Below, piece after piece: positions 5,410-13,342 of a stretch of 20,779 nucleotides of DNA. The stretch lies in NCBI GenBank assembly GCA_020025075.1, contig JAHHSR010000023.1, forward strand, positions 1 through 20,779, in the 5' to 3' direction. Below the pieces are notes generated by a model. The model saw only the letters and a program-made list of their open reading frames with translations, was not told where the DNA came from and did no database searches. Each line of letters opens with the position of its first letter. The first letter of the stretch is position 1. The DNA comes from Pectinatus sp. (lineage in GTDB: Bacteria > Bacillota > Negativicutes > Selenomonadales > Selenomonadaceae). The position numbers and the translations under genes were made by a program.

Positions 5410-8400
5410 ATGTACGAAAAGGTTGACAACAATCTCAATTTTCCCGCACGGGAAAAGACAATGGAAAAATTTTGGCAAGACAATAATATTTTCCAAAAAA
5501 GTATCGACCAGCGCGAGGGCAGCGATACCTTCGTTTTTTATGATGGGCCGCCAACAGCTAACGGCAAGCCGCATATCGGCCATATCTTAACGCGCGTCAT
5601 AAAGGATATGATTCCCCGCTATCAAACCATGAAAGGGCATAAGTCGCTGCGCAAAGCCGGCTGGGATACGCACGGCTTACCTGTCGAGCTTGAAATCGAA
5701 AAGGAATTAGGCCTTGACGGCAAAGAGCAAATCGAAAAATACGGCATTGAACCCTTTGTCAACAAATGCCGTTCAAGCGTCTGGAAATATAAAGGCATGT
5801 GGGAAGAATTTTCTCGCACGGTCGGCTATTGGGCGGATATGGACAATCCATATATCACCTATGATAATAATTACATCGAATCGGTGTGGTGGGCCTTAAA
5901 GCAAATTTGGGAAAAAGGACTCCTTTATAAAGGTCATAAAATTGTTCCCTATTGCCCTCGCTGCGGTACGCCGCTTTCTTCTCACGAAGTAGCGCAAGGA
6001 TATAAAGATGTCACGGAACGCTCTGCCATCGCCCGTTTTAAGGTAAAAGATGAAGATGCCTATTTTCTCGTCTGGACTACTACACCTTGGACATTGCCTT
6101 CCAACATAGCACTTTGCGTCAACCCCGACATAGACTATGTAAAAGCCATCTCAGGAGATTACACCTACTACTTAGCCAAAGCACTCGTTGAAAAAGTTCT
6201 GGGCGAAGATTATAAAATTGTTGCCGAGCTAAAGGGCAAAGAGCTTGAATTTAAAGAATATGAGCCACTTTATCCTTATGCCGTCGGCAAAAGCAAGAAA
6301 AAATCCTTTTTCGTCGCCTGCGACGGCTATGTAACTTGCGATGACGGCACGGGTATCGTCCACCTTGCTCCGGCTTTTGGTGAAGATGACTCGCGCGTCT
6401 GCCATAAATACGACACGGCTTTTGTCCAATTCGTCGACAGCAAGGGCTGCCTGACAGATGATACAGATTTTGCCGGCGTTTTTATCAAAAAAGCCGACAA
6501 TCTCATCTTAAAAGACCTGAAAAACCGCGGCCTCCTATTTGATGCACCGCAATTTAAGCACAGCTACCCACATTGCTGGCGCTGCGATACGCCGCTCATC
6601 TACTATGCGCGCGAATCATGGTTCGTCAAGATGACCGCCGTTAAGGAAGACCTCCTTAAAAATAATGCGCAAGTAAACTGGATTCCGCCTACTATCGGCA
6701 AAGGGCGCTTTGGCGATTGGCTAGAACACGTCCAAGACTGGGGCATCAGCCGCAACCGCTATTGGGGTACGCCACTTAACATCTGGGAATGCGAATGTGG
6801 ACACCGCCATGCCATAGACTCAATCGAAGAGCTGAGAAAACTCGCTCCCACTTGTCCCCAGGACATAGAACTGCACCGCCCGTTCATCGATGCCATAACC
6901 TTCGCATGTCCTGAGTGTGGCAAACAGATGCACCGCGTGCCCGAAGTCATCGACTGCTGGTTTGACTCCGGCTCCATGCCTTTTGCCCAATGGCATTATC
7001 CGTTCGAAAACCAGGAATTATTCCATAAATCCTTCCCGGCTGACTTTATCTCCGAAGCCGTCGACCAGACGCGTGGCTGGTTCTACTCGCTTTTAGCCGT
7101 TTCCACTTTGATTTTTAATAAGCCCGCTTATAAAAATGTCATCGTCCTCGGCCATGTCCAAGATAAAAATGGCCAAAAGATGAGTAAATCAAAGGGCAAT
7201 GCCGTAGAACCAATGGCTGCCTTAAAGCAGCACGGCGCCGACGCTATTCGCTGGTATTTTTACGAAAACAGCGCCCCTTGGCTGCCGAACCGCTTCCACG
7301 ATGATGCTGTGCGCGAAGGCCAAAGAAAATTCCTTGGCACACTTTGGAATACCTATGCCTTTTACGTCCTTTATGCCAATATCGACGGCTTTACGCCGAA
7401 AAACCACACGCTGGATTACGATAATCTGACTGTTATGGACAAATGGATTATTTCCCGCCTTAACACACTCATCTTGACCGTTGATAATAACCTGCAAAAT
7501 TACCGTATCACCGAAACGGCTAAGACATTGCAAAAATTCATTGATGAACTTTCCAATTGGTATGTAAGAAGAAGCCGCGAGCGCTTCTGGGGTAAGGGAC
7601 TTAGCGCCGACAAAATAAATGCCTATATGACCCTTTATACCTGCCTTGCTACTTTCATTAAATTAGCCGCCCCGATGATTCCTTTCATGACGGATATTAT
7701 CTACCAGAATCTCGTCCGCAATTCCTACGAAAATGTACCGGAAAGTGTTCACCTTTGCCAATTCCCGCAGGCCAACGAAAAATTTATCGATAAAGATTTG
7801 GAAGAAAAGATGGAACTGACCTTGGAAATTGTCACCTTAGGACGTGCGGCACGCAATGCCTCAAATATCAAAAACCGCCAGCCCATCGGCACGATGTACG
7901 CCAAGGTTCCTGTAGAGCTTTCTTCTTATTATCAAAAGATTGCCTCTAACGAGTTAAATGTCAAAAAGCTCATCTTCTGCGATGATATGAGTGAGTATTT
8001 AAGCTATATCATAAAGCCTAACTTCAAGGTACTCGGTCCTAAAGCCAGCAAAAAAATCGGCGCAATAAAGGCTGCCTTGCTCAAGTTAGATGGCGCTGCC
8101 GCTAAAGAAGCACTGAGCCAAGACGGGCATTTAAGCATCAGCTTGCCCGAAGGCAGTTTTGAGCTTGCGCCAGAGGATATCGAAATCACGACGCAGCAAA
8201 AGGACAACTTTGCCGCCCAAAGCTACAACAAAGTGACGGTTGCCTTAGACACGCGCCTTTCCCCTGCACTCATCGAGGAAGGGTTCGTGCGCGAAATCAT
8301 CAGCAAGATTCAGACGATGCGCAAAGAAAATAATTTTGAAGTCACCGACCGCATCAAGGTAAGCTTTACCGGCAATGAAAAAATTGCCTCTTTAGCTGAA

Positions 8401-8526
8401 AAGAATGCAGAAGAAATCAAAAAAATCGTTCTTGCCGATGAACTTTTTGTCACAGCCTTAACTAATCCTAAGGCCAGCAAAGAATGGAACATAAACGGCG
8501 AAAATGTAACTATTGCCATCGCTTAA
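5410..8526 (+). CDS. ileS: Isoleucyl-tRNA synthetase, type 2 (eukaryote-like)
   Basis: 1038 residues; charges tRNA-Ile with isoleucine in the cytosol. Class I signatures are PPTANGKPHIGH (HIGH at 55-58) and KMSKS (590-594). Cysteine pairs typical of zinc-binding knots occur (CPRCG, CECGH, CPECG). The CP1 editing region has VWTTTPWTLPSN. The length of about 1040 aa and the motif style (GKPHIGHILTR, LVPYCPRCGTPLSSHEVAQGY-like segment) fit the IleRS2 group rather than the roughly 930-aa IleRS1 of Bacillus or E. coli. Many IleRS2 enzymes tolerate mupirocin; that property is inferred, not seen. The ATG has AGAGAGG (5396-5402) 7 bases upstream. Expression is controlled by the T-box leader, and a strong terminator follows the stop. 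Confidence 0.95.
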   Translation: MYEKVDNNLNFPAREKTMEKFWQDNNIFQKSIDQREGSDTFVFYDGPPTANGKPHIGHILTRVIKDMIPRYQTMKGHKSLRKAGWDTHGLPVELEIEKELGLDGKEQIEKYGIEPFVNKCRSSVWKYKGMWEEFSRTVGYWADMDNPYITYDNNYIESVWWALKQIWEKGLLYKGHKIVPYCPRCGTPLSSHEVAQGYKDVTERSAIARFKVKDEDAYFLVWTTTPWTLPSNIALCVNPDIDYVKAISGDYTYYLAKALVEKVLGEDYKIVAELKGKELEFKEYEPLYPYAVGKSKKKSFFVACDGYVTCDDGTGIVHLAPAFGEDDSRVCHKYDTAFVQFVDSKGCLTDDTDFAGVFIKKADNLILKDLKNRGLLFDAPQFKHSYPHCWRCDTPLIYYARESWFVKMTAVKEDLLKNNAQVNWIPPTIGKGRFGDWLEHVQDWGISRNRYWGTPLNIWECECGHRHAIDSIEELRKLAPTCPQDIELHRPFIDAITFACPECGKQMHRVPEVIDCWFDSGSMPFAQWHYPFENQELFHKSFPADFISEAVDQTRGWFYSLLAVSTLIFNKPAYKNVIVLGHVQDKNGQKMSKSKGNAVEPMAALKQHGADAIRWYFYENSAPWLPNRFHDDAVREGQRKFLGTLWNTYAFYVLYANIDGFTPKNHTLDYDNLTVMDKWIISRLNTLILTVDNNLQNYRITETAKTLQKFIDELSNWYVRRSRERFWGKGLSADKINAYMTLYTCLATFIKLAAPMIPFMTDIIYQNLVRNSYENVPESVHLCQFPQANEKFIDKDLEEKMELTLEIVTLGRAARNASNIKNRQPIGTMYAKVPVELSSYYQKIASNELNVKKLIFCDDMSEYLSYIIKPNFKVLGPKASKKIGAIKAALLKLDGAAAKEALSQDGHLSISLPEGSFELAPEDIEITTQQKDNFAAQSYNKVTVALDTRLSPALIEEGFVREIISKIQTMRKENNFEVTDRIKVSFTGNEKIASLAEKNAEEIKKIVLADELFVTALTNPKASKEWNINGENVTIAIA

Positions 8527-8532
8527 AAAGCT

Positions 8533-8563
8533 TGACCCGGAAAATATCTTCCGGGTCATTTTT
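8533..8563 (+). terminator. Intrinsic terminator after ileS
   Basis: A perfect 10-bp stem TGACCCGGAA / TTCCGGGTCA with the loop AATATC (8543-8548), followed by T5 (8559-8563). Confidence 0.93.
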
Positions 8564-8566
8564 CTC

Positions 8567-8595
8567 TTGAATAATGTCAAAAAGTCAAATATAAT
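8567..8595 (+). promoter_or_regulatory. ctsR promoter with CtsR-like GTCAAA repeats in the spacer
   Basis: TTGAAT (8567-8572), a 17-base spacer and TATAAT (8590-8595). The spacer contains two direct repeats GTCAAA at 8576-8581 and 8584-8589. CtsR operators are direct repeats of RGTCAAA, so this looks like an autoregulatory site. The repeats start 8 bases apart, whereas the known consensus spaces them 10 apart, so the match is imperfect. Confidence 0.65.
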
Positions 8596-8616
8596 AATAA
8601 TATAGATTAGTTTTAG

Positions 8617-8653
8617 AAAGGAGACGCTGCATCTTGCAGCTTTTAATATCATG
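8617..8653 (+). promoter_or_regulatory. Hairpin-bridged ribosome binding site of ctsR
   Basis: AAAGGAG (8617-8623) is followed by the hairpin GCTGCA-TCT-TGCAGC (8626-8640) and the ATG at 8651. The linear spacing is 27 bases; with the hairpin folded it becomes about 12. Confidence 0.65.
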
Positions 8654-9124
8654 AGCAATATCGCTGATTTAATTGAAACATATATTCTCCAGCAGCTTTG
8701 CAATGAGAAAAAACGCGATGTCATTCTCAAAAGGGCGGATATTGCCGACGCCATAAATTGTGCCCCTTCGCAGATAAGCTATGTCCTCAGCACGCGCTTT
8801 ACCGTAGAAAAGGGCTTTTTGGTCGAATCGCGACGCGGCCTAGGCGGTTTTATTCGCATCGAGCGCCGACCGGCCCAAAATCTTATCTATCTTGAATTGG
8901 CTGGAAAAATTACCGATGATTTTTCCCAAACTGACCTGCACCATCTTTTGACTTATATGCTGCGCCATGAGCTCATAACGCGACGCGAAACTACTATTTT
9001 GGCACAGACCTTTGCCCTGCTCGAAGACAAAATGGCCACCTCTGAACGCAGCAAATGGCTGCGCAGCACTTTAAAATCGCTGTCTGATATGACAGATGGC
9101 AAAGATACTCAGGCACAAAAATGA
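8651..9124 (+). CDS. ctsR: CtsR-family transcriptional repressor of class III heat-shock genes
   Basis: 157 residues. The N-terminal winged helix-turn-helix has the family signature (IADAINCAPSQISYVLSTRFTVEKGFLVESRRG). The C-terminal dimerisation/McsB-response domain includes TYMLRHELITRRETTILAQ. CtsR represses clp genes and in Bacillus is relieved by heat sensing in a glycine loop and by McsA/McsB. Here the loop reads RRGLGGF (61-67), with leucine in place of the second glycine of the usual GGGG. No mcsA, mcsB or clpC follows; the next genes are a 44-aa ORF and radA. The AAAGGAG site (8617-8623) is 27 bases from the ATG with a perfect hairpin between them. A closer start in this frame is not available. 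The stop overlaps the next ORF (ATGA). Confidence 0.92.
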   Translation: MSNIADLIETYILQQLCNEKKRDVILKRADIADAINCAPSQISYVLSTRFTVEKGFLVESRRGLGGFIRIERRPAQNLIYLELAGKITDDFSQTDLHHLLTYMLRHELITRRETTILAQTFALLEDKMATSERSKWLRSTLKSLSDMTDGKDTQAQK

Positions 9125-9255
9125 AGCGAAAGCAAAAAAATGTCTTAGAAAATGATTTGTCTTTAAAAGGGAAATTCATTAATTTCGTCCTCAATTTTTT
9201 TTGGATGCCAATCTGGCTTTTTCGCTTCTTTTGGCGCCTTCTGCGAAAAATATAA
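9121..9255 (+). CDS. Small basic, aromatic-rich peptide (44 aa), hypothetical
   Basis: An ORF of 44 codons starts inside the ctsR stop (ATGA overlap at 9121-9124) and ends with TAA at 9253-9255, just before the radA ribosome site. The N terminus is charged (MKRKQKNVLENDLSLKGK). The C-terminal half is hydrophobic and aromatic (FINFVLNFFWMPIWLF) and ends with basic residues (RFFWRLLRKI). This looks like a membrane-inserted or membrane-binding amphipathic peptide. I recognise no family. Translation would depend on coupling to ctsR; no separate ribosome site is obvious. It occupies the place where mcsA-mcsB-clpC sit in Bacillus. It could also be a chance frame. Confidence 0.5.
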   Translation: MKRKQKNVLENDLSLKGKFINFVLNFFWMPIWLFRFFWRLLRKI

Positions 9256-9260
9256 TCGAA

Positions 9261-9302
9261 AAAGGAGTAGCAGCAATTTAAGGCTGCGCCAATTTAACTA
9301 TG
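9261..9302 (+). promoter_or_regulatory. Hairpin-bridged ribosome binding site of radA
   Basis: AAAGGAG (9261-9267) lies 32 bases from the ATG at 9300. Between them GCAGC (9270-9274) pairs with GCTGC (9283-9287) around an 8-base loop, giving a folded spacing of about 14. Confidence 0.55.
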
Positions 9303-10673
9303 CCCATAAAGAAAAAAACTGTCTTTGTCTGTCAAGAATGTGGCTACGATTCTCCCAAATGGGTAGGCCGCTGCCCCGGCTGTGGCCAGTGGAATACACT
9401 TGTCGAAGAAACGATAAGCCCCCAGCCTTCATCAGGCAGTGCCGTACACAGTCTCTCTATGCGCGAGCGCAATAAGCCAAAGCCCCTTGCTGACATCTCG
9501 CTTGCTGATGCGCCGCGCTTTAGCTGCGGCTCTTGTGAACTAGACCGCGTGCTCGGCGGCGGCATCATTCCGGGGTCTTTAATTCTCATGGTCGGAGACC
9601 CCGGCGTTGGCAAATCCAGCCTCAATTTGCGCGTAAGCGCCTTTGCCGCCAAAACACATCGCGTCTTATACGTAAGCGGTGAAGAGAGCATGCAGCAAAT
9701 ACGCCTGCGCGCCGAACGCATCGGGGCGCTTGAAAAAGAACTTTTCGTTCTAAGCGAAACAAACTTCGAAAACATCCGCACCAGCGTCGAAGAAATGAAG
9801 CCCGAGCTTTTAATCATCGACTCCATCCAGACCATCTTCCGCCCTGACATCCAAAGCGCGCCGGGAAGCGTCAGCCAGGTGCGCGAATGTGCCGTCGAGC
9901 TTTTGCGCCTTGCCAAGGACAATGCCATCGCTATCTTGATTATCGGCCATGTAACCAAAGATGGTACCCTAGCCGGGCCGCGCGTCTTAGAACACATAGT
10001 TGACACCGTTCTTTATTTTGAAGGGGGACGCAACTGTCAATACCGCATCTTGCGCGCCGTCAAAAATCGCTTTGGCAGTACCAATGAAATAGGTCTTTTC
10101 GAGATGCGCGATAGCGGTCTTATCGATGTGCCGGATGTATCAAAGCTATTTTTATCAGATAATGTTACCAATCCCGGCGTTACCGTCACGCCCACAGTGG
10201 AGGGAACGCGTCCTTTGCTCGTTGAAATCCAGGCCCTCGTCGCTTCAACGCCATATGTACCGCCGCGGCGCACCTCCGACTTTGTCGATATAAAGAGGCT
10301 GCAGCTGCTCTTAGCCGTGCTTGAAAAGCGCGTCAATTTGAGCATTGGCGCCTGTGATGTCTACGTCAAAATCGCCGGCGGCATAAAAATTGACGAGCCT
10401 GCTTGTGACTTGGCACTTTGCCTCGCTCTAGCCTCGAGTTTTAGCAATCGCCCTTTAAAACCGCGCACCGCCGTCTTTGGCGAGGTTGGTCTTTCCGGCG
10501 AAGTCCGGGCCGTAAGCAGTGCAGACATCAGAATAAATGAAGCGGCAAAGCTCGGCTTTACAACCATCGTCTTGCCCGAAAAAAATGCTGCAAAAATAAA
10601 AGCACCTGCTGGCATATCTTTAATCGGCGTCGCCACGGTCAAAGATGCCCTGAAAAAGATATTAATTAAATAA
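9300..10673 (+). CDS. radA: DNA repair protein RadA (Sms)
   Basis: 457 residues. An N-terminal C4 zinc finger (C11, C14, C25, C28 in VCQECGYDSPKWVGRCPGCGQW) precedes a RecA-like ATPase with Walker A GDPGVGKSS (99-107), Walker B LLIIDSIQT and the RadA-specific KNRFG motif (255-259). A Lon-protease-like C-terminal domain follows (about 270-457). RadA is a DnaB-like helicase that drives branch migration in recombinational repair. Walker A ends in SS where ST is usual, a conservative change. In Bacillus radA is followed by disA and yacL; here yacL follows directly and disA is absent. Confidence 0.96.
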   Translation: MPIKKKTVFVCQECGYDSPKWVGRCPGCGQWNTLVEETISPQPSSGSAVHSLSMRERNKPKPLADISLADAPRFSCGSCELDRVLGGGIIPGSLILMVGDPGVGKSSLNLRVSAFAAKTHRVLYVSGEESMQQIRLRAERIGALEKELFVLSETNFENIRTSVEEMKPELLIIDSIQTIFRPDIQSAPGSVSQVRECAVELLRLAKDNAIAILIIGHVTKDGTLAGPRVLEHIVDTVLYFEGGRNCQYRILRAVKNRFGSTNEIGLFEMRDSGLIDVPDVSKLFLSDNVTNPGVTVTPTVEGTRPLLVEIQALVASTPYVPPRRTSDFVDIKRLQLLLAVLEKRVNLSIGACDVYVKIAGGIKIDEPACDLALCLALASSFSNRPLKPRTAVFGEVGLSGEVRAVSSADIRINEAAKLGFTTIVLPEKNAAKIKAPAGISLIGVATVKDALKKILIK

Positions 10674-10706
10674 TTAATTTTTTCTATATGCGCCACCTAA
10701 TTTTTA

Positions 10707-10715
10707 TGTTAAAAT
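10707..10715 (+). promoter_or_regulatory. Possible extended -10 promoter for yacL
   Basis: TGTTAAAAT forms an extended -10 (TG-N-TAAAAT). No clear -35 is present 17 bases upstream. Read-through from radA is equally possible because no terminator follows radA. Confidence 0.35.
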
Positions 10716-10803
10716 AAAAAAATGACCACTACGACTTTTCTTCTGCTATGACTTGGCAGATGTACTTATTTATCTTTTATTTTATTTTTGGGGATGGTGT
10801 ATT

Positions 10804-11940
10804 TTGCTGGAAAAATTTCTTCGTATTCTTATAGTAATTCTCATGGCCTTGTTCGGCCTTGCTATCGTAAGACTGCTTACACCTTTTATCGCTCTTGTCA
10901 TCAGTACGGAAATATTCAATTTTAATCTAAACATATTTGGCATCACACTAGCTCATCTGTTTATCAATTTGGCCGGAATGCTCTTGGGCGGCATAATCGG
11001 CTTTATCGCCGCACCTTATCTGGTTTTGCTTTTGCGGCGCATTTATTCTTGGGTCGATTGCCAGCTCAACAAGATTAATATCCAGGACACCCTAGCGGGT
11101 ATCTGCGGCCTCGTCATTGGCCTTATCATCGCCAATCTCTTGGGTATGGCTTGCTATGGCGTGCCAATAGTCGGGAAATACCTGCCCATTATATTCAGTA
11201 TTGTCTTAGGCTATGTCGGCATCCGCATCACAGTCAAAAAACGCAATGAAATAATTGCCAGCTTTCCCCGCCTTTTCCGCGAGCAGCCAGCAGCGGGCAA
11301 AGAGAAAAAAACAGAAAACCTGCCCAAAGGAAAACATGCGGCCGACTACAAGCTTCTCGATACCAGCGTAATCATTGATGGACGCATTGCTGATATCTGT
11401 CAAAGTGGCTTTATCGAAGGGACGCTGCTCATTCCTGTCTTTGTCTTGGAAGAACTGCAACATATTGCCGATTCTGCTGATTTATTAAAGCGGACCAGAG
11501 GACGTCGCGGACTTGATATATTAAAGCGCATCCAGACTGAATTTGACATGTTCGTAAAAATTGACGCCACAGACTTTGATGACATTGCAGAAGTCGACTC
11601 CAAGCTCATAAAATTAGCGCAAAAAGTCGACGGCAAAATTGTGACAAATGACTATAATCTCAATAAAGTCGCTGACCTGCAAGGAATTACCGTCCTGAAT
11701 ATCAACGAGCTTGCCAACGCCTTAAAGCCCGTCGTCATTCCTGGCGAAACGATGACCGTTACGGTCGTCAAAGAAGGCAAAGAACAAGGTCAAGGCGTTG
11801 CCTATCTTGATGACGGCACAATGATTGTTGTCGAAGCGGGACGCCGTTTTGTCGGCAGCACGTTACCTGTTGCCGTCACCTCGGTATTGCAAACTGCGGC
11901 GGGACGCATGATTTTTGCCAAACCAAAGGAAAACAAGTAA
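10804..11940 (+). CDS. yacL: PIN/TRAM-domain membrane protein, YacL family
   Basis: 378 residues from the chosen TTG. Four hydrophobic membrane segments fill the first 150 or so residues. After a basic linker comes a PIN nuclease-like domain (KLLDTSVIIDGRIADICQSG, LEELQHIADS, GRRGLDILKRIQ, KIVTNDYNLNK) with the expected acidic residues, and then a C-terminal TRAM domain (PGETMTVTVVKEGKEQGQGVAYLDDGTMIVVE) that may bind RNA. YacL proteins of Bacillota sit beside ispD in many genomes; their substrate is not established. The TTG at 10804 is preferred over the TTG at 10753 because GGGGA (10790-10794) lies 9 bases upstream and the length then fits the family (about 365 aa). Confidence 0.88.
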   Translation: MLEKFLRILIVILMALFGLAIVRLLTPFIALVISTEIFNFNLNIFGITLAHLFINLAGMLLGGIIGFIAAPYLVLLLRRIYSWVDCQLNKINIQDTLAGICGLVIGLIIANLLGMACYGVPIVGKYLPIIFSIVLGYVGIRITVKKRNEIIASFPRLFREQPAAGKEKKTENLPKGKHAADYKLLDTSVIIDGRIADICQSGFIEGTLLIPVFVLEELQHIADSADLLKRTRGRRGLDILKRIQTEFDMFVKIDATDFDDIAEVDSKLIKLAQKVDGKIVTNDYNLNKVADLQGITVLNINELANALKPVVIPGETMTVTVVKEGKEQGQGVAYLDDGTMIVVEAGRRFVGSTLPVAVTSVLQTAAGRMIFAKPKENK

Positions 11941-11944
11941 CTGG

Positions 11945-11969
11945 CCGCGGCTTGAAGTCGCGGTTTTTT
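11945..11969 (+). terminator. Intrinsic terminator between yacL and ispD
   Basis: CCGCGGCT (11945-11952) pairs with AGTCGCGG (11956-11963) through 8 pairs including one G-T, with a 3-base loop, followed by T6. The ispD start is only 22 bases further on, so it probably works as a partial, intra-operon terminator. Confidence 0.75.
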
Positions 11970-11991
11970 ATTACAGCAAGGGAGTGAAAAA

Positions 11992-12678
11992 ATGATTTCA
12001 GTCATCTTTCCCGCTGCCGGTTGCGGCAAGCGGACAGGACTGCCTTTCAATAAGATTTTTGCCGACTTTTTAGGGCAACCTCTTTTCATTCATACTCTAA
12101 AGCGCTTTTCCTCTTTTGGCCAGATAGGCGAGCTAATCATCGCCGCCGCACCGAAAGAGGTAAAACTCATCGAAAGTATCTTAGAAAAACATGACAATCT
12201 TCTGTCCTATAAAGTCGTTGCAGGCGGCAAGACACGCCAGGACTCTGTTTATAATGGACTCATTGCGACCTCAGAAAAGGCACAGCTCGTCCTCGTCCAT
12301 GATATGGCGCGCCCCTTCGTAAGCAAAGATGTAATAAAACGGGTAATAGAAGGTACGCGCCAAAATGGCGCCGCCATTGCCGCCATCACCGCTACCGATA
12401 CGATAAAACAGACAGATGAAAATAATTTCGTCTTAAATACGCCGCCGCGCGCCAGTCTAAAAGCCGTCCAAACTCCACAGGGCTTTCAAAAAACACTTTT
12501 ATTAAAGGCATATGCCATCGCCGAGCGAGATAGTTTTCAAGGTACTGATGATGCCTCCTTGCTCGAACACTGTCATCTTCCCGTCCAAACGGTAGAAGGA
12601 GACCCTTTCAATATCAAGATAACATCACCTGCTGACCTCTTATTTGCCAAGGCTCTTTTTGAGCAAAAAAACAATTAA
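11992..12678 (+). CDS. ispD: 2-C-methyl-D-erythritol 4-phosphate cytidylyltransferase
   Basis: 228 residues. It transfers CMP from CTP to MEP in the non-mevalonate isoprenoid pathway. Visible motifs are the nucleotide-binding PAAGCGKRTGLPFNK (7-21), VHDMARPFV, the TPQGFQ segment and the C-terminal GDPFNIKITSPADL. The common GSG-R-x-G-x-x-x-PKQ motif is here changed to NK at the PK position, with the key lysine kept. GGGAG lies just upstream of the ATG. ispF follows 15 bases after the stop, as in many bacteria. Confidence 0.94.
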   Translation: MISVIFPAAGCGKRTGLPFNKIFADFLGQPLFIHTLKRFSSFGQIGELIIAAAPKEVKLIESILEKHDNLLSYKVVAGGKTRQDSVYNGLIATSEKAQLVLVHDMARPFVSKDVIKRVIEGTRQNGAAIAAITATDTIKQTDENNFVLNTPPRASLKAVQTPQGFQKTLLLKAYAIAERDSFQGTDDASLLEHCHLPVQTVEGDPFNIKITSPADLLFAKALFEQKNN

Positions 12679-12693
12679 CGGAGAATATTTTAC

Positions 12694-13167
12694 ATGCGAA
12701 TTGGTTCCGGATACGATGTACATCGCCTTGTAAATGGCCGCCCGCTTATCATTGGCGGTGTTGCCATACCTTATGAAAAAGGCCTTTTGGGCCACTCTGA
12801 CGCCGACGTCCTGCTGCATGCCATCTGCGATGCTCTTTTAGGTGCTGCCGCTTTAGGTGATATTGGCCTGCATTTTCCTGACAATAATCCTGCCTTTCAC
12901 AACATTAAAAGTACCATCTTGCTGCAAAAAACGGCGACACTTTTAAAAGAAGCTGGCTTTGTAATCGGCAATATTGATGCTACCCTCATCGCCCAAGAGC
13001 CCAAAATGCGCCCTTATATCGACACCATACGAAAAAACATCGCTGCTGCACTTTCCTTGCCAATAGAAAAAGTCAGTGTCAAGGCAACTACCGAAGAAGG
13101 CCTTGGCTTTACAGGCCATAAAGAAGGCATTGCCGCCAATGCCATCGCTCTCATTGAAAAACGGTAG
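12694..13167 (+). CDS. ispF: 2-C-methyl-D-erythritol 2,4-cyclodiphosphate synthase
   Basis: 157 residues, the normal family length. It cyclises CDP-ME 2-phosphate to MEcPP with release of CMP, two steps after IspD. Metal ligands D8, H10 (GYDVHRL) and H42 (LLHAICDALLGA) are present, together with GHSDADV (33-39), the LGDIGLHFPD loop and the C-terminal KATTEEGLGFTG signature. A GGAG site lies upstream of the ATG. No convincing terminator follows before the gltX promoter. Confidence 0.96.
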   Translation: MRIGSGYDVHRLVNGRPLIIGGVAIPYEKGLLGHSDADVLLHAICDALLGAAALGDIGLHFPDNNPAFHNIKSTILLQKTATLLKEAGFVIGNIDATLIAQEPKMRPYIDTIRKNIAAALSLPIEKVSVKATTEEGLGFTGHKEGIAANAIALIEKR

Positions 13168-13282
13168 CGCGCTTAGTTCTTCCTTATGAAAAAGCGGCAA
13201 TGCTATATAAAACGCTCCACTACGAACAAGTTTTTCTGCTTATTTTCACGCTTTTTTATGCTAAATGGCCAATATGATAATA

Positions 13283-13311
13283 TTGTAGAAAAAGGATATT
13301 TTTGTTACAAT
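13283..13311 (+). promoter_or_regulatory. Promoter for gltX
   Basis: TTGTAG (13283-13288), a 17-base spacer and an extended -10 TGTTACAAT (13303-13311). The start would be near 13318, giving a 25-base leader with AGGAG before the gltX ATG. Confidence 0.6.
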
Positions 13312-13342
13312 AAAAGTTATAGTATTATTAGGAGATGATAAA

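Noticed and set aside
9344..10006. 220-codon open frame opposite radA
   Set aside because: Serine/arginine-rich shadow of radA codons with no motifs.
10720..10749. Nine-codon ORF with four threonine codons (MTTTTFLLL) upstream of yacL
   Set aside because: No Shine-Dalgarno sequence, no link between threonine and yacL, and no attenuator hairpin; chance is the simplest explanation.
10753..10803. Upstream TTG start for yacL
   Set aside because: No ribosome site, and it adds 17 residues beyond the usual family length.
13188..13257. Terminator between ispF and gltX from AAAAAGCG and CGCTTTTTT
   Set aside because: The arms are more than 50 bases apart with little pairing in between; not a compact intrinsic terminator.
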